From assembly GCF_001039355.2 (NCBI RefSeq), contig NW_019774637.1, positions 392,927 to 456,926 of the forward strand: a stretch of DNA of 64,000 nucleotides, given 5' to 3'. The notes under the pieces were generated by a model, which had not been told where the DNA came from, did not search any database, and saw only the letters and a program-made list of their open reading frames with translations. Shown here piece after piece: positions 43,301 to 55,504 of the stretch; within the stretch, counting starts at the first letter, position 1; the number at the start of each line of letters is the position of its first letter. This DNA comes from Lingula anatina. Lineage: Eukaryota > Brachiopoda > Lingulata > Lingulida > Lingulidae. Both the position numbers and the translations under genes were made by a program.

Positions 43301-46300
43301 GGACTTAACAACTATCATTTTGTCATTTCTGCCATTTAAGCAAAATGCTGCCATTTAAGATTTATTGAGCAAGGGCTTCGGCGTGTCACAAAAATTCTGT
43401 AGCACGTCAGCATTCAGTGTCTGAATAAGCAGAGAGGGTGAAGGTTTGAGGGCTCAAAGCTGGTAGAAAAATTACCTAAATGTCGAGTTAGATTTACAGG
43501 CATGTTGCATATCACCCGCATACGTTACACATTGATGACGAGACAAAAGTTCGAAAAATAGAAGCCTTGTGATAAAGAATGTGCCCCGACAATCTGATCT
43601 TATTTCACGTTAGTTGACGCAGTCAGCCAGACAAAATTATTTGAAAATCGGATAATGTTTGGTCAAAATTTTAAAAAATATTATAAGGCTATTAGGCTAA
43701 AAGTTTACACTACGTGCAGGTACGCGCACCACATGTACGCTCTCTCCGTCTCTTATACACACATACACGCATGTACGCATGCACGCACGCGCACACTCAC
43801 TCACACACACGCACGCACAAACATACAAACAGACACGCACGCCTGATTCAACAAGGATATTAAACCAACGTCACACAAACAATGTAAAGAAAAAAGGAAC
43901 GCCATCCTTCCTTGTCAGTCTAGGAGGAAAACTTTAATCTTTCTTCCTGAAACCTCGTCACGTGGTGCTTTGCTTTTAAACTTCCTCCACAGAGGAGTTC
44001 GTGGAACAGGAATAAAGTGCTGATAATACATGCACATCAATCATTACCATTAATGGTAATGTACTCAAAGTTAAAAAATTATTAAACATACGGTATCCTT
44101 ATAACATTTTCTAGTCTTTTACTGGCTGTTAATGATGTAATGAAGACGCCGCCGCTTCTTTGTCAGAAGCACTCATGCTTGTTATCAACGTACACCACAA
44201 GATTGAATTTAGTAGAAGAAAAAACAGACATCATACATCATCAAAACTGTCTGCCTTATAATAGCCAGAGACGTTAATAGTATCTATAATGCATTGCATT
44301 GTAGTTGGATCTTGAGGAGAGCTACTGAACAAAAACAGTCAGATAACGCCCCTCCACCCCCCTCTCCCTCAAGTCTTTATTTTCCCCCAATAGAGCCTCA
44401 TGTGTATTGTATATAGTCGTTGTTTATTGTACATTTATCTTCCACATACATGGCTGGTGAATTACAAATTTTGTTACAAATCATGGTAAGCGTTGATGAT
44501 GAACAAGCACATGCAAATGGCTGTGTCTCAAGTTTTAAGTATGAAGATTAAAATTGTACAACAGTACAGAAAAAGAAGGAAAGAAAAAGAGAAATATTGA
44601 CAAAATAGAATATATGTGAGGCATATTTACATTATTTCAGTAAAATAAACATTTTCAATATTTGGAGACCGTCTCCGTTGATTTAGAATGCTCTTTTTTT
44701 TCTCTCTGCTACACCTGGCAACATATTTAAGTATTCAATTGATAATGAAGGCTACAGCCAAGCACTGAATGCTGTTCTCACCAGTGGTGCGCTCTCACAC
44801 GCAAAATATTTAAGTTTGATATCCTTTTTTAACACCATAAAGCCTATCATATTTGTTACGTTAAAGAATCAATAGCGATAATTGACTCACAGTTGTTTTT
44901 ACACAAAATCATGCGTGTCGTTACAGCGGCTTATAACTTAGTATACTAAAAGGCGTGGGCAATAAAATTTCGTGACTCTGAAAATCAATTTTTCAAAAGC
45001 GTAACAAAATGAGAGTTGTGGGTCGATTGCGATGGAGGCGTATAATCGTGACCATTTAAAATACAGTGGGTTAACTTCATGTTATTTTTTGTAGAATCAT
45101 GACGGTGCATTCAGATAATTTGATAAAAACAAACTTGAATTTATTTGTTCAGTAATTCGCCGAATGCCATAATTTGCTTGTAGGCTTACCAAGACCACTG
45201 TGTCCTTGTAAAACAGAGAAATGAAAAGACGCTTCGCTGAAACCTGAAAATTTTACGTGGGTGACTATCATGTTCCAGGACAACGAAACCGCATTATCAT
45301 TGATGGACAGCGTCTCAAGTAGCCTCGGCGTCTTTTATAATGAAATTGATAAGACGGCTATAAATTTCAGAGTAACGAGAGAGAGAGAGAGAGAGAGGTT
45401 TCCACCCACCCACTAATTGCACTTTGTTAGAAACTTCTTTTATGTGCATTGCAGTGCATTCATCCATGGATCATGGACCGTAACCGCGCAGGTAACGTAT
45501 ATGTTGGCAGGCATATACTCCTTTGAAAAGGATTTTGATCGCAGTATAGATATCGTTTCCTCAGATACAACTGTCAGTTTCATATTACATTTCTCGTGCA
45601 TTCCATGTTTTGTTTAAAGCTAGCCTTTTTTGCAGTCTTTGAATTTTGGTGCTTCTAATAAAGTCAAATAAGGTGATGAGCAAATTAGTATCTCTAGAGT
45701 ACACTTATGTTAATTCTGAAACCATGTTTAGAAATATAATTGAACACCTTTCATACTCGCATGTTTCCAGACATTTCGAAATAGGGTGCATGTGTGATTG
45801 GGTACAGATACCTGCAAATACTCAACCCAAACGCAAAATATTTATCACAAAGGAATGATTTAAAAAATACTTCACAAAGTCGGGCGATTTTAACTTATTC
45901 CTCTCTATCAACACAGGGTTCTGGACAATTTCGTAATGTTAAATGTTTTCGAAATTTCCGTAATGCGTGTTTTTGTAAGTTCGTTTAAAACTAAACTCCA
46001 GCGTAAATCTCCCCAATCAAACAACAGGCGTGAGCAGCTGTATGACGCAGTTTCTAACGGAACGCTTAACATTCCTCTATTCTCTGAGTTGTTGTGAAAG
46101 TTTGGTTGTCCAGTCTTTCATTAAATCCTTACAACCATGTGTCAAAACTACATTGCCACTCAGATACGTGTTAGTTGACAATCTCAAGAGTCTTTGAGGA
46201 CCTCAAGAACGTGGGCAAACTTGATGTAGGGGATATATAATTGGTCACTGGAAAGATTTCTTTCCTTGTGTTGCTCTCCTGGGGTTGGCATTCAAATATT

Positions 46301-47258
46301 ATTCCTATAAAAGGGTGCGTGAAAAAACAAAACTGTGTTGTGTATGTTTTTTTTCTTCAGCATAAGCATCAATATTTAGAGTTTTCATTAAGTGTGTTTA
46401 TTTACTTAGTGCCAATTTTAAGTTGCATTTTTTTTATATTTTCTTAAGAATCCAGCTTAATTGCAGTTTACACAAGCTTATTTGTTTGTAAAAAGCTAAA
46501 TGGGACAAAAACTAATTCATGCATTTACTGTTTACTATCTTTCTAAACCTCATATTCGTTTATTTACGAAACAAACATGAGGTAAAAAATTGACAAGAGA
46601 TATTTTATAATTACGTATATTGCAATAACTAATAACAACGAATAGTGATAAAACCAATTGACGTTTTGCTTTTCGTTATCTTTTATCGTTCATTAAACCT
46701 CAAACTTAACCCCCCCCCCCTCCCAGGCAAACATTTTTTCATTCACAGGTGCCCGTGGACGGCTGCCACTCCTTACGAGCCCCATGTCGAGGACACTCAC
46801 CCAGGTGTATATACGGTTAATATGCACGGCAAACCACATAAGTGCTGTTCAATAGCCTCTTGCGACCCACAAATCGATTCTTAATCGTCCTACTTCCTTA
46901 TCTACATGTACAGTAGTATGTGACGAGTGTACCGCTCTACACTTCACGAGCCGTGTCATGGGGGCTTTACCCAAGTCTCAGGTACTACTCCAGTCTTGGC
47001 AGGCCCGTGTGGCAGCTCGCTCTCAACGAAGTGTCGGCTCGCCGAGAGCGTGCTGACACGCGCAGCACGTTGTACTGTAGTCATGCATGTACGTGTTTTG
47101 CTGGTGAAACGTGGCCAGAGCACGTGAAAATAAGAAGTCGAAATCAAAGTTTTATTTTGTTGGGGTGATAGGCATTGGGTGGAATGAAAGTGCTGAGACC
47201 ATTTATGCAATATTGGTTCACTTTTTCGCCTTCCAGTCAAAGAAATAAAAGAAATAGA

Positions 47259-47262
<4 letters not shown>

Positions 47263-47296
<34 letters not shown>
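47263..47296. repeat. (AG)n microsatellite
   Basis: About 17 AG units. Shorter AG tracts occur at 45380-45398 and 53800-53832. Confidence 0.95.
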
Positions 47297-47298
<2 letters not shown>

Positions 47299-49439
47299 GG
47301 GTTAAGATCGTGAGTAGTTGACTCATCCGCAACAACCTTTAAGTCATATTACATTACCTAATTTGAATTCGTAAAAATGTTTGGGTTTATAGGATTTCAA
47401 TTCTAAAAATATCTCTATGAAGAAATCAAATGATGACAAAACTTGGGGGAGTAATCATGGAATCAGATGCCGATATTCGATCAGACTGCCAAATGCCTGT
47501 GGTTTTTTTTTCATCGGTGAAATTACCCACAAATTCCCCAGTGAGATCAAAAACGCCAAACCGATCCCGAAGATAGGGTCACAGATCGAAACGTCTTCAC
47601 CGCTAAGATAAAGATATCTCCCCTCAATCATTCAAAACCATTATGCAAGTTCTTCCCTACTCTTAACCACATTTTGGTATATTTTACCCTGGATCTTTTA
47701 AACGCCTTGATGTAATGTCTCGATAAGCTTAAGGTATACAAAATTGGTGCCAGATTTACCTTTTATATCATTTTATAAAGAGCACGCGGTGGTCGGGCGG
47801 TTAGGACGTGGTTTGTGTGTGCTGGCAGACTGCCAAGAGAGCGCACAGTCGTCTGCCAGTTTCTCTGCATACGTGACTGCGCATATATTTGACAAATAAT
47901 TATATTTTGAGGTATACGTATTGTTTCATACCACTCAAATGTGATAGAAACCACTTAAATGTTTTGTAGCAGAGAGAAATCTAAAATCATTTACAATTTT
48001 AAAATAGAGGAGAGCCTAAGAAAAAGCCGAGGGCCGAATGAGACCCAGCCGATTCCTAACTATCCCCTCCCCCCCTCCCCCCCCCCGTGCCGTGCATTAC
48101 TGATATTGGTGAGAATGGTCTTTAGCTTCCCCCTACCTAACTGACCATTGTATAAAATGGATTAGAGACATTCTATACCAGAAACCAGCTCAGTGATAAT
48201 ATGGATTCCGGATACAAATTCTCTCTGGTCAGTAGAGAAAGGTGTGAAGAATTAGCCAGAGCCATATATGTGAATATCTAGTGAAAAATCAATCTGTGAC
48301 TCTGACAAAGGGTAGATTTGGAGGCGATCCAGTTGTCACCAAGTTGTATCCCTGCCGGACATCAATCTCGTTTCTGTACCAAAAGGCTTGACACATGTCA
48401 CCTATCAATATAAATCTGTTCACATATCTCTTACGATTTGTTCGTCAAGTATTTCCAAATACATATACACACAAACATTATACATTTGCTTAGCACCTTG
48501 GATATTGCCTACATCAGGCCACCTGAACAGGGGGTCGGTTGCATGAGCATAAGATTTTTTAAGGGGGGGGGGTCAATATTTTTTCCCTTCTCTCCTTCTG
48601 TCATTCTTTCTTTTTGTCTTTTCATTTGCGTGAACCGACCGTGGTGAAAATTTTGGGGTTGTTTTAAGTGGCACTGGCCAAATAGTAATGTTTTTTAATC
48701 GTGAGTTCTTAAAGGTTTGACCATCTTATTTCCTAGAAGGATGAATACAAGCGAAACTATGATACCATCACCTCAGCGTGACAGCCCCAAATGACACAGA
48801 TCATCAGTGTGCTGTGTCCTTAATGGGGGTAAATATTTATATTTAAAATTAAAACATTAATTTAATACATACATGTACTGTATATAATATGTTAAAACGG
48901 CTTTCAAATGACTGTCGAAGATAAAACCACCACATGGAGCAGAGATGAAAGTGGGGTTGATAACTAGTTCCTAATAAAAACCAAATTTTATTCGGTTCCT
49001 ATTTCAGATGCAGCAGGAGGGATGATCTGGTTTTCAGAAGAAAAAAATCTAGTGTCCGTTATCAGAACATCAGTTCTGGGAAAACCTACCTAGCCGTCAA
49101 TCGGCCACCCAATCGTGTCAAAGCAAACAAACAAACCCCAACAAATATTCTATTATGAGCTTATAGAAGATGTTGTTTATAAAATTCCAAAGAACGTGCT
49201 TAAAACGGGATGATCTGGTTTACGTCAACCTCCTTGTTAGCTTTCGCCCAGATCTTTAGTTGTAAACAAGAACGTTGACCTTTTGTTTGAATTACTATTT
49301 GGGTCTTTGTGTACTTGATAATCCTTTCATTTTAACATTTTTTTTGACATTTTTGCATACTCAGGTAAATGTTCGCCAAAACATGTACTCGTTACGTTGT
49401 ATCTGTATACAATTGATCCATTGACAGACAATTACAGAT

Positions 49440-49530
49440 TGACGGACGAACAAACAGACAAACAAACAGACCGGCAGGCAGACAAACAGACAGACAGAAT
49501 ACACAGAAGGCTGGGGGGTGGACGGGCAGG

Positions 49531-49564
<34 letters not shown>

Positions 49565-49566
49565 GG
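49440..49566. repeat. (CAGA)n tract, interrupted
   Basis: Imperfect CAGA/CAAA/CAGG units ending in a pure run of eight CAGA. A similar tract lies at 18301-18352. Confidence 0.9.
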
Positions 49567-51971
49567 TTTGTGATCACTGCCTCTTCAGCTGTCCACGCAG
49601 TATTATATGTTGTCTATCACTGACCTAAAATCCCGTAGACTGATTTCTACTGTTTTGTATTTGTATTTGTATATTATTACGTAAGGAGAAAGGTAATATA
49701 TGGCAGAAAGCCACTGACTTCTGGAACAAATATTTTCTAAAACAATCTCCCAGGCGGAGCATTTATCCTTAAGTCACGCTCAGTCGGTTTTGTGGTCTCG
49801 TTAAAACGCTGCGTGTGATTAAAACCAAAACTGGTTCGGATATCGAGACTTACTAACGAGAGTTAAAGACAGAGATGACGCTGACTAATTCGCGTGTAGC
49901 ATTTTCATTTTTACACATCATGAAAACCAACATGGCTTTGCGAGATCACTCATCAAAACGCGTAATTTCAAATCAAGTCTCATTGCCATGTATGGCATAA
50001 CGTTGGCAATGAAAGTAAATTCCAATTAATCTGAATCTCGCAAATTCATACCACCTACACTGTACGTGTCACCACGATTATTGGGGATCGCACGGTAAGC
50101 ATGACCTTGCGCTCCAAATCGAAAGCGGACCCTGGGCAGTGTAAACAAGCTGCGGTTGGAGAAACCCACAAGCGCGGGAGGACCCCACCTTAACTCTACA
50201 ATTAGCCGGCTTTATCACATAGTCGGGTTAAAGATAGGCTATACTTTGTGGTGAATAATGTCTACCTTTATCACCTACGGTATTTGCTCGTACCTGACTA
50301 TGGTGCATGAGTTGTCTGATTCACGGGCACGTGAATCTCTCCAGAGGAGAAGTTCTAGATGTTGAAAACACTCCCGGAGACGAGAAGACCACTTAAATAA
50401 GAAAAAAGTCAGAAAGAAAAAGCAAGAACCGGTATGAGATCCACCGTAACATCTAACATCGTCCTCGAAAAAGACAGAATACGCCAAGTAGAAATGACCC
50501 CCCACCCCTTCCAGGTTTCAAACCAAAAGCATGCAAGTGTAAGATGCATCGTAGAAAAGAAAACAAGGGCAACAGACATGATTTGGCTCACACCCGTCTG
50601 TAAAGTCAGGAGACGCTGTGTAAAAACCACATGGGTCAACAGAAACGCAGAATCATTTCACGCGTTGCCAGTCATCAGCCCGTCATTCATGCTGTCATCA
50701 CGACTATGACAGTGTAGTAACAGCGTTCGTAGGAACAACACGAGTTGCCAACTCTCTCTCAGTTATCACTGTATTGTATTCACAACCTTAAATATTTACT
50801 CAGCAACATGGTATTATCTGAGTTATGAATTTAGTTTTGTTTTAGGTGTCTCGTGGCACCAATGATGTTTGAGTACTTTTCTATTCGTCACATGAATTAC
50901 AAAGTTGATCAGAAGTTAGGGTCCACCTTTTTTGTGGTTCTTTGAAAGGGGGTACGGTGGGACAAGGGGTATTAATTGTGAGATATATCTACACACAACG
51001 ATTAAAATGTTTACAGTGGATCACATTGATTCTTCTTGGAAGAGGAAGAAGGAAAATCCCAAATCAACACCGTCAAACATGTCATATCAAAGAGCGAGCG
51101 TTGAAAAATATTTGAAAAGAATATCGCAAAGCATAACGACAAGGAAGCGGGACCAGTCAACCAATGTGACCCTAGAATTGTTGTCTTTTCTCTAGGGGTG
51201 AAGTCGCCTAAGTCTTTCACGTCACATTCAACGTGTATATTTCCCTGTGCGGTGCAGTTGCACCTTGAATTCCTGTCACTTTAGGAATCTAATACCGTAA
51301 TTGATTGTTATAAACACTCTGTTACGTGTGAGTTATACGGTCTACAACTCCCCGTTGAGAAAACCGCAATTTTTCTACTCTGTGTTACGCTACTTTTATG
51401 CTATTGCGTATCAACATTAAAACAGAAATTCCTATATTGGCCTTAATTTGGTTATATATTTCATAAGCCCCTTGGGGGTTCATTACATTGTTTACAAAAT
51501 TCATGATGTTGTGTTCTTTATCGCATTTTTTGACACTAATGACGAACATAATAATTCCCATATTTATCACAAGTGAACCGGTGGGTCGTTCCTATGGATT
51601 AATTTCCGACAACAATAATAGGAAAACGTCAGTAAAATATGAACAAGCGTGCCAATGATTATGCAAACCATCGTGTGCTATATCCGCTATGAATGGACAA
51701 TAAAAAGGGGGCGTTATCAGGTAGCGAACTCTGATTGGCCCTTTGAGACATTTCGCAACTACGTCTTGAGGGGATCATTCATTTTAAGCACGCAAATCGT
51801 GCTGTAACGTCACGCAGACGACACAAACTAACTACCGCTCCCTTTGGCTCACTACGCCAGTGAGTAAACCCCTTGCCATTCAATATTTCACTTCTGCTTC
51901 ATGAATGAAAGCTGGTTGTGACGAAATGGGGCCATTACGCATGCCATACATAATAATGAGATAGCCTGGAG

Positions 51972-51980
51972 TATATATAA
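51972..51980 (+). promoter_or_regulatory. TATA box of the laminin G gene
   Basis: TATATATAA followed about 30 bases later by a pyrimidine-A context (CTTCACAC, 52001-52008) suitable for an initiator. A reverse CCAAT box (GATTGGCC) lies at about 51731-51740. No ATG occurs between the predicted start site and the gene's ATG at 52365, which supports a leader of about 360 bases. Confidence 0.72.
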
Positions 51981-52364
51981 ACCCAGGTGACAGAACTTGC
52001 CTTCACACACCGAGCGAAACTACCGTAGTAGACTCAGACAGATAAACTAGGCTAGGATAGTGTATTCAACAAGTTTAGATTAAGTTAACTCGATTGAGAT
52101 TTCAAGCCGTAGCGGAACACTTCTCATATTTTATTTTTAATAGGATCACGAATTTTCTTTTTTATCGTATTGCCTAAGTCGATTGCCAAATAAGCTTATC
52201 GGGCTTGACAGACCGCGTATCGACAGGGACACTCAAGGGACCAACAGTTCATCTCTTCGCACGTGGAGATTCGCCTATCACCCACAGGGAACGCTGATAG
52301 ACTTTTCACTGTCAAGGACTTTAATTTCACATTTTTTGCGATTTTTGAAAGCGAAATTATCGTC

Positions 52365-52454
52365 ATGGACGTATTTCAGTTTGTTGCCATATGCACCTGT
52401 GTTTTGGCTGCAGTGCTTGATGTTCTGGTGAAAGCCAGCCCTATTTGTACTGGG
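52365..52454 (+). CDS. Laminin G gene exon 1 (signal peptide)
   Basis: 30 codons, ending SPICTG before GTAAGT. Start context GTCATGG. Followed by a 6.6 kb intron. Confidence 0.8.
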
Positions 52455-55440
52455 GTAAGTCAAACTTCTATTATACACCTTAATTTATAAACTTTGAGAA
52501 TTTTTTCTTGGATGAACTCGTTATATATCGCAATGTAGACGGTTACAAATGAGCATTGCTATAGAAAAACCTTATCATGATAGGATTTTACGAATTGTCA
52601 CCTTCCTATTCTGTAAGCACTATGTTATCTGGGCGCTGTTTCGTGGAACGTGGAAGTTCAATTGCAGTTTATGACATAATTAGGTTCTAATGACTGCAGA
52701 CGTGTAAATACTTCCGTTTGATTTTCTTCGACGGCGACAGAATGACAGATAATAATCATTGTACTTCAAAGCTTCGCGTTCAGTGCATTTTTCTTCTCAG
52801 CATGCTATAACTTTTACGTCCACATTTTTTGTGGACGCAGTCATTGAGGGGCGGCTGCAGGGATACTTCTGTAACCGACTGATTCAGCAATGTTTGGCAT
52901 CACTACGGCGATGACAATTCCTACCCAATTTAAAACTTTCTTTAAAGAGCAACGACGCTAGAGTCAGTTAACGCTTCACAATTTTCGAAAAAAAGCAACG
53001 TCAGTTTGAATGAACTTCAGGGCCCGTATTCCCCACAATTGTGGTGAGGTGAAAACAAGATGCTTTATTCTACATTTTTTTTTTGTCACGAACGTATTAC
53101 TCACGCGACGAGTAAAATAAAAAAGTGTAAGGAAGAAACGCTATACAAATATTGTGAAACAGAGATTACGTGGCGAGGTGGTCGGAGCGTTCAAGTGTCA
53201 ACACGGTTTGTATTGTGTGTGTTCTATTTGTGAAAACGATACTGCTGATTGACAGGTCCAGTGATTCGAAACAGGCCGTCGTCTATCTCACCGGGCTATG
53301 TGCCCTTCTTATATATTCTCAAGATAGTGATAACACTCCTATATCATCCTTGGCGATTTGTCGGATTCCCTCTATCTGAAATACACGTAAAGTTGCTGTA
53401 GTAATCTTATCTTGTGACCGGTCCTTTTTTTAAGACAACTGACGGCCCTGTTTAGATATGCAATTCTCAAGAGTTACGCGGGATTTGCGGTGTACCTATC
53501 TAACTCTCGTCTCAATAAGTCTTCATTTAGCGACTTTGATGCAATTGTGTTATAATACGCCGAGGACATATATTGGAAAGGAGGTTGCCACCTGTCACCG
53601 TAAGAGAGGTGCCAGTGATTAAGTGAGCAGTAAAACGCCAGGGTCACCTTAGTAAACTGTTGAAAGAATGAATCATCGCGATAAGAAACGTGCAGAAATA
53701 ATCAGTGATGCAGAGGCACACGGCTAAAAATTGATCATTCGGTTGGATTGATTTCGAAATGAAACTATTTGAAGGAAAACGATCAGAAGTGGTCCCGAGA
53801 GAAAGAGAGAGAGAGAGAGAGAAGGAGAGAGATAGCTGAAAATTGTTCTACCAGAGAGGTTAAATTCAAAATCACACAATTTGTTATATAAAACAACTGT
53901 AGAGATTGCACGATGTATAAACACAATGATTCAAAGGATGGTGAATGGTTTTGGAACGCTTTATATCTATCTTCATGACCTCTTTTTTCTCCTTTGATCT
54001 TTTCATCCGATAGAGATTATGCAATGTTTTTTCGAGACGAAGTGGAGGAGCCTTTGAAATCTGCTGGCTCTTCTAACTTTACGAAAAAATTGTTGAAAAT
54101 GAAAATAACAAGACGCACCTTCCACCCGCAGTTGATTTTGATTTCGTGTTGGATTTAAGTTGGGTTGAATTCAAAACGCAAATGACAAAAAATGTAAAAA
54201 AGGGCATTCTTTAAACAATAAATAAATAAATGAAAGAAGACCTATTGATGAAACAGACTAGTTTTCCTAACCGGGCCCGCCCTTGCAAACATGCACTTTT
54301 CTCCTCCGCTCGCCTAGAAACTTCCCTCGGGGTACGTGCACATGACAGTATCGCGTGCGTAAAAGTGACAAACAGTCAACTTATTATTCTTTGAAATAGA
54401 AAAAAATTGAAGCCCCCACTCCACAAGGGGTACCGCTAAAGAATGAGCATTGATTCATTACGTACTAACCTGTTGAGCGGGTGGAAATTTACGAGCGTGG
54501 TACTTGTGAAAGATTGTGCAGCGTGATTGGAGAAATTTGAACGAAAACATGTCGGTGTCATTTTATGAAGTGCACTTAAAATAATGTTTTTGCTCTCAAA
54601 TATAGCCATCAGTGCTTTGTTTCAGATATAACCTAAAATTTATTTTCATAATATTTTGAGTTGGGAGGCATTATTCGGGTGTGTTTTGATCACATTGTCA
54701 ACTTTTAAAGGTTAAATGTCTTACCCGAAAATGTTTGTTACGTTTTATGTACGCAGTTCCCACTACTAATGGACGTATATACACGTGGGTATTTCAAACC
54801 CGTGTTCTGTTCATAGTAAAGAGTGCTCCTTGTGTAGAACGCATCAGTACAGAACCATCGGAACTGTTTTCCCAATTTCTATGACACAGCAAAATGTTGC
54901 GGTCGCAACAACGCTTTGGATGCGTAAACATAATAAAATGCATTGTGTGTCAAGAACAAAGTATTTCGAGCATCTAAAATAAAAATGTCAGTCTTCAAAG
55001 TTTGAGGGAGCACGCGCGGGCACCTTTTCGTTTGCGTGAACTTTCCGTATTTTTTTAAAAAAAGCAAACATCTGCCCCGGAAATATATTGCCAGATAGTG
55101 CAACAAAAAGACGTGTTGTTATGTAGCACATTTCAGTTTCTTTATAACCACCCATGAAATACAATGTAACAGGTTGCTTTCTTTTCGTTCTCTCGGTACT
55201 TCGCAGGATGGTTTGGTCTTCCGGTAGTGACAGCCGTTAAACACATCATTATAGAATGCTGTGGAAATATATTTTCCCGAGAATAATGAATGGACGGCCC
55301 CCCTTCGACTATAAAATCTGCTCCTTTACTCGCGTAATGAAAGAGCCTTTCTCAACGCGATTACGAAAATAAATGCGCAATAGGCTGTAGAAAGGTCGTA
55401 TATCAAATAAAATACAATTTTTGATTTTTTCTCTTTTTCT

Positions 55441-55504
<64 letters not shown>

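Larger units (their letters stand above)
30751..51970. other. Gene-poor interval of about 21 kb
   Basis: I found no exon with both homology and splice sites. Contents recognised: MITE-like repeats (31251-31388, 34568-34735, 37181-37320, 48240-48305), microsatellites listed separately, CT-, G- and C-rich tracts, and three possible tRNA-like SINE heads. Open frames such as 37924-38208 (-) and 39992-40426 lack recognisable motifs. Confidence 0.55.

Noticed and set aside
52183-52364. Upstream or extended starts for the laminin G gene at 52183 and 52263
   Set aside because: They begin with TTG and GTG; there is no ATG between the TATA box and 52365.
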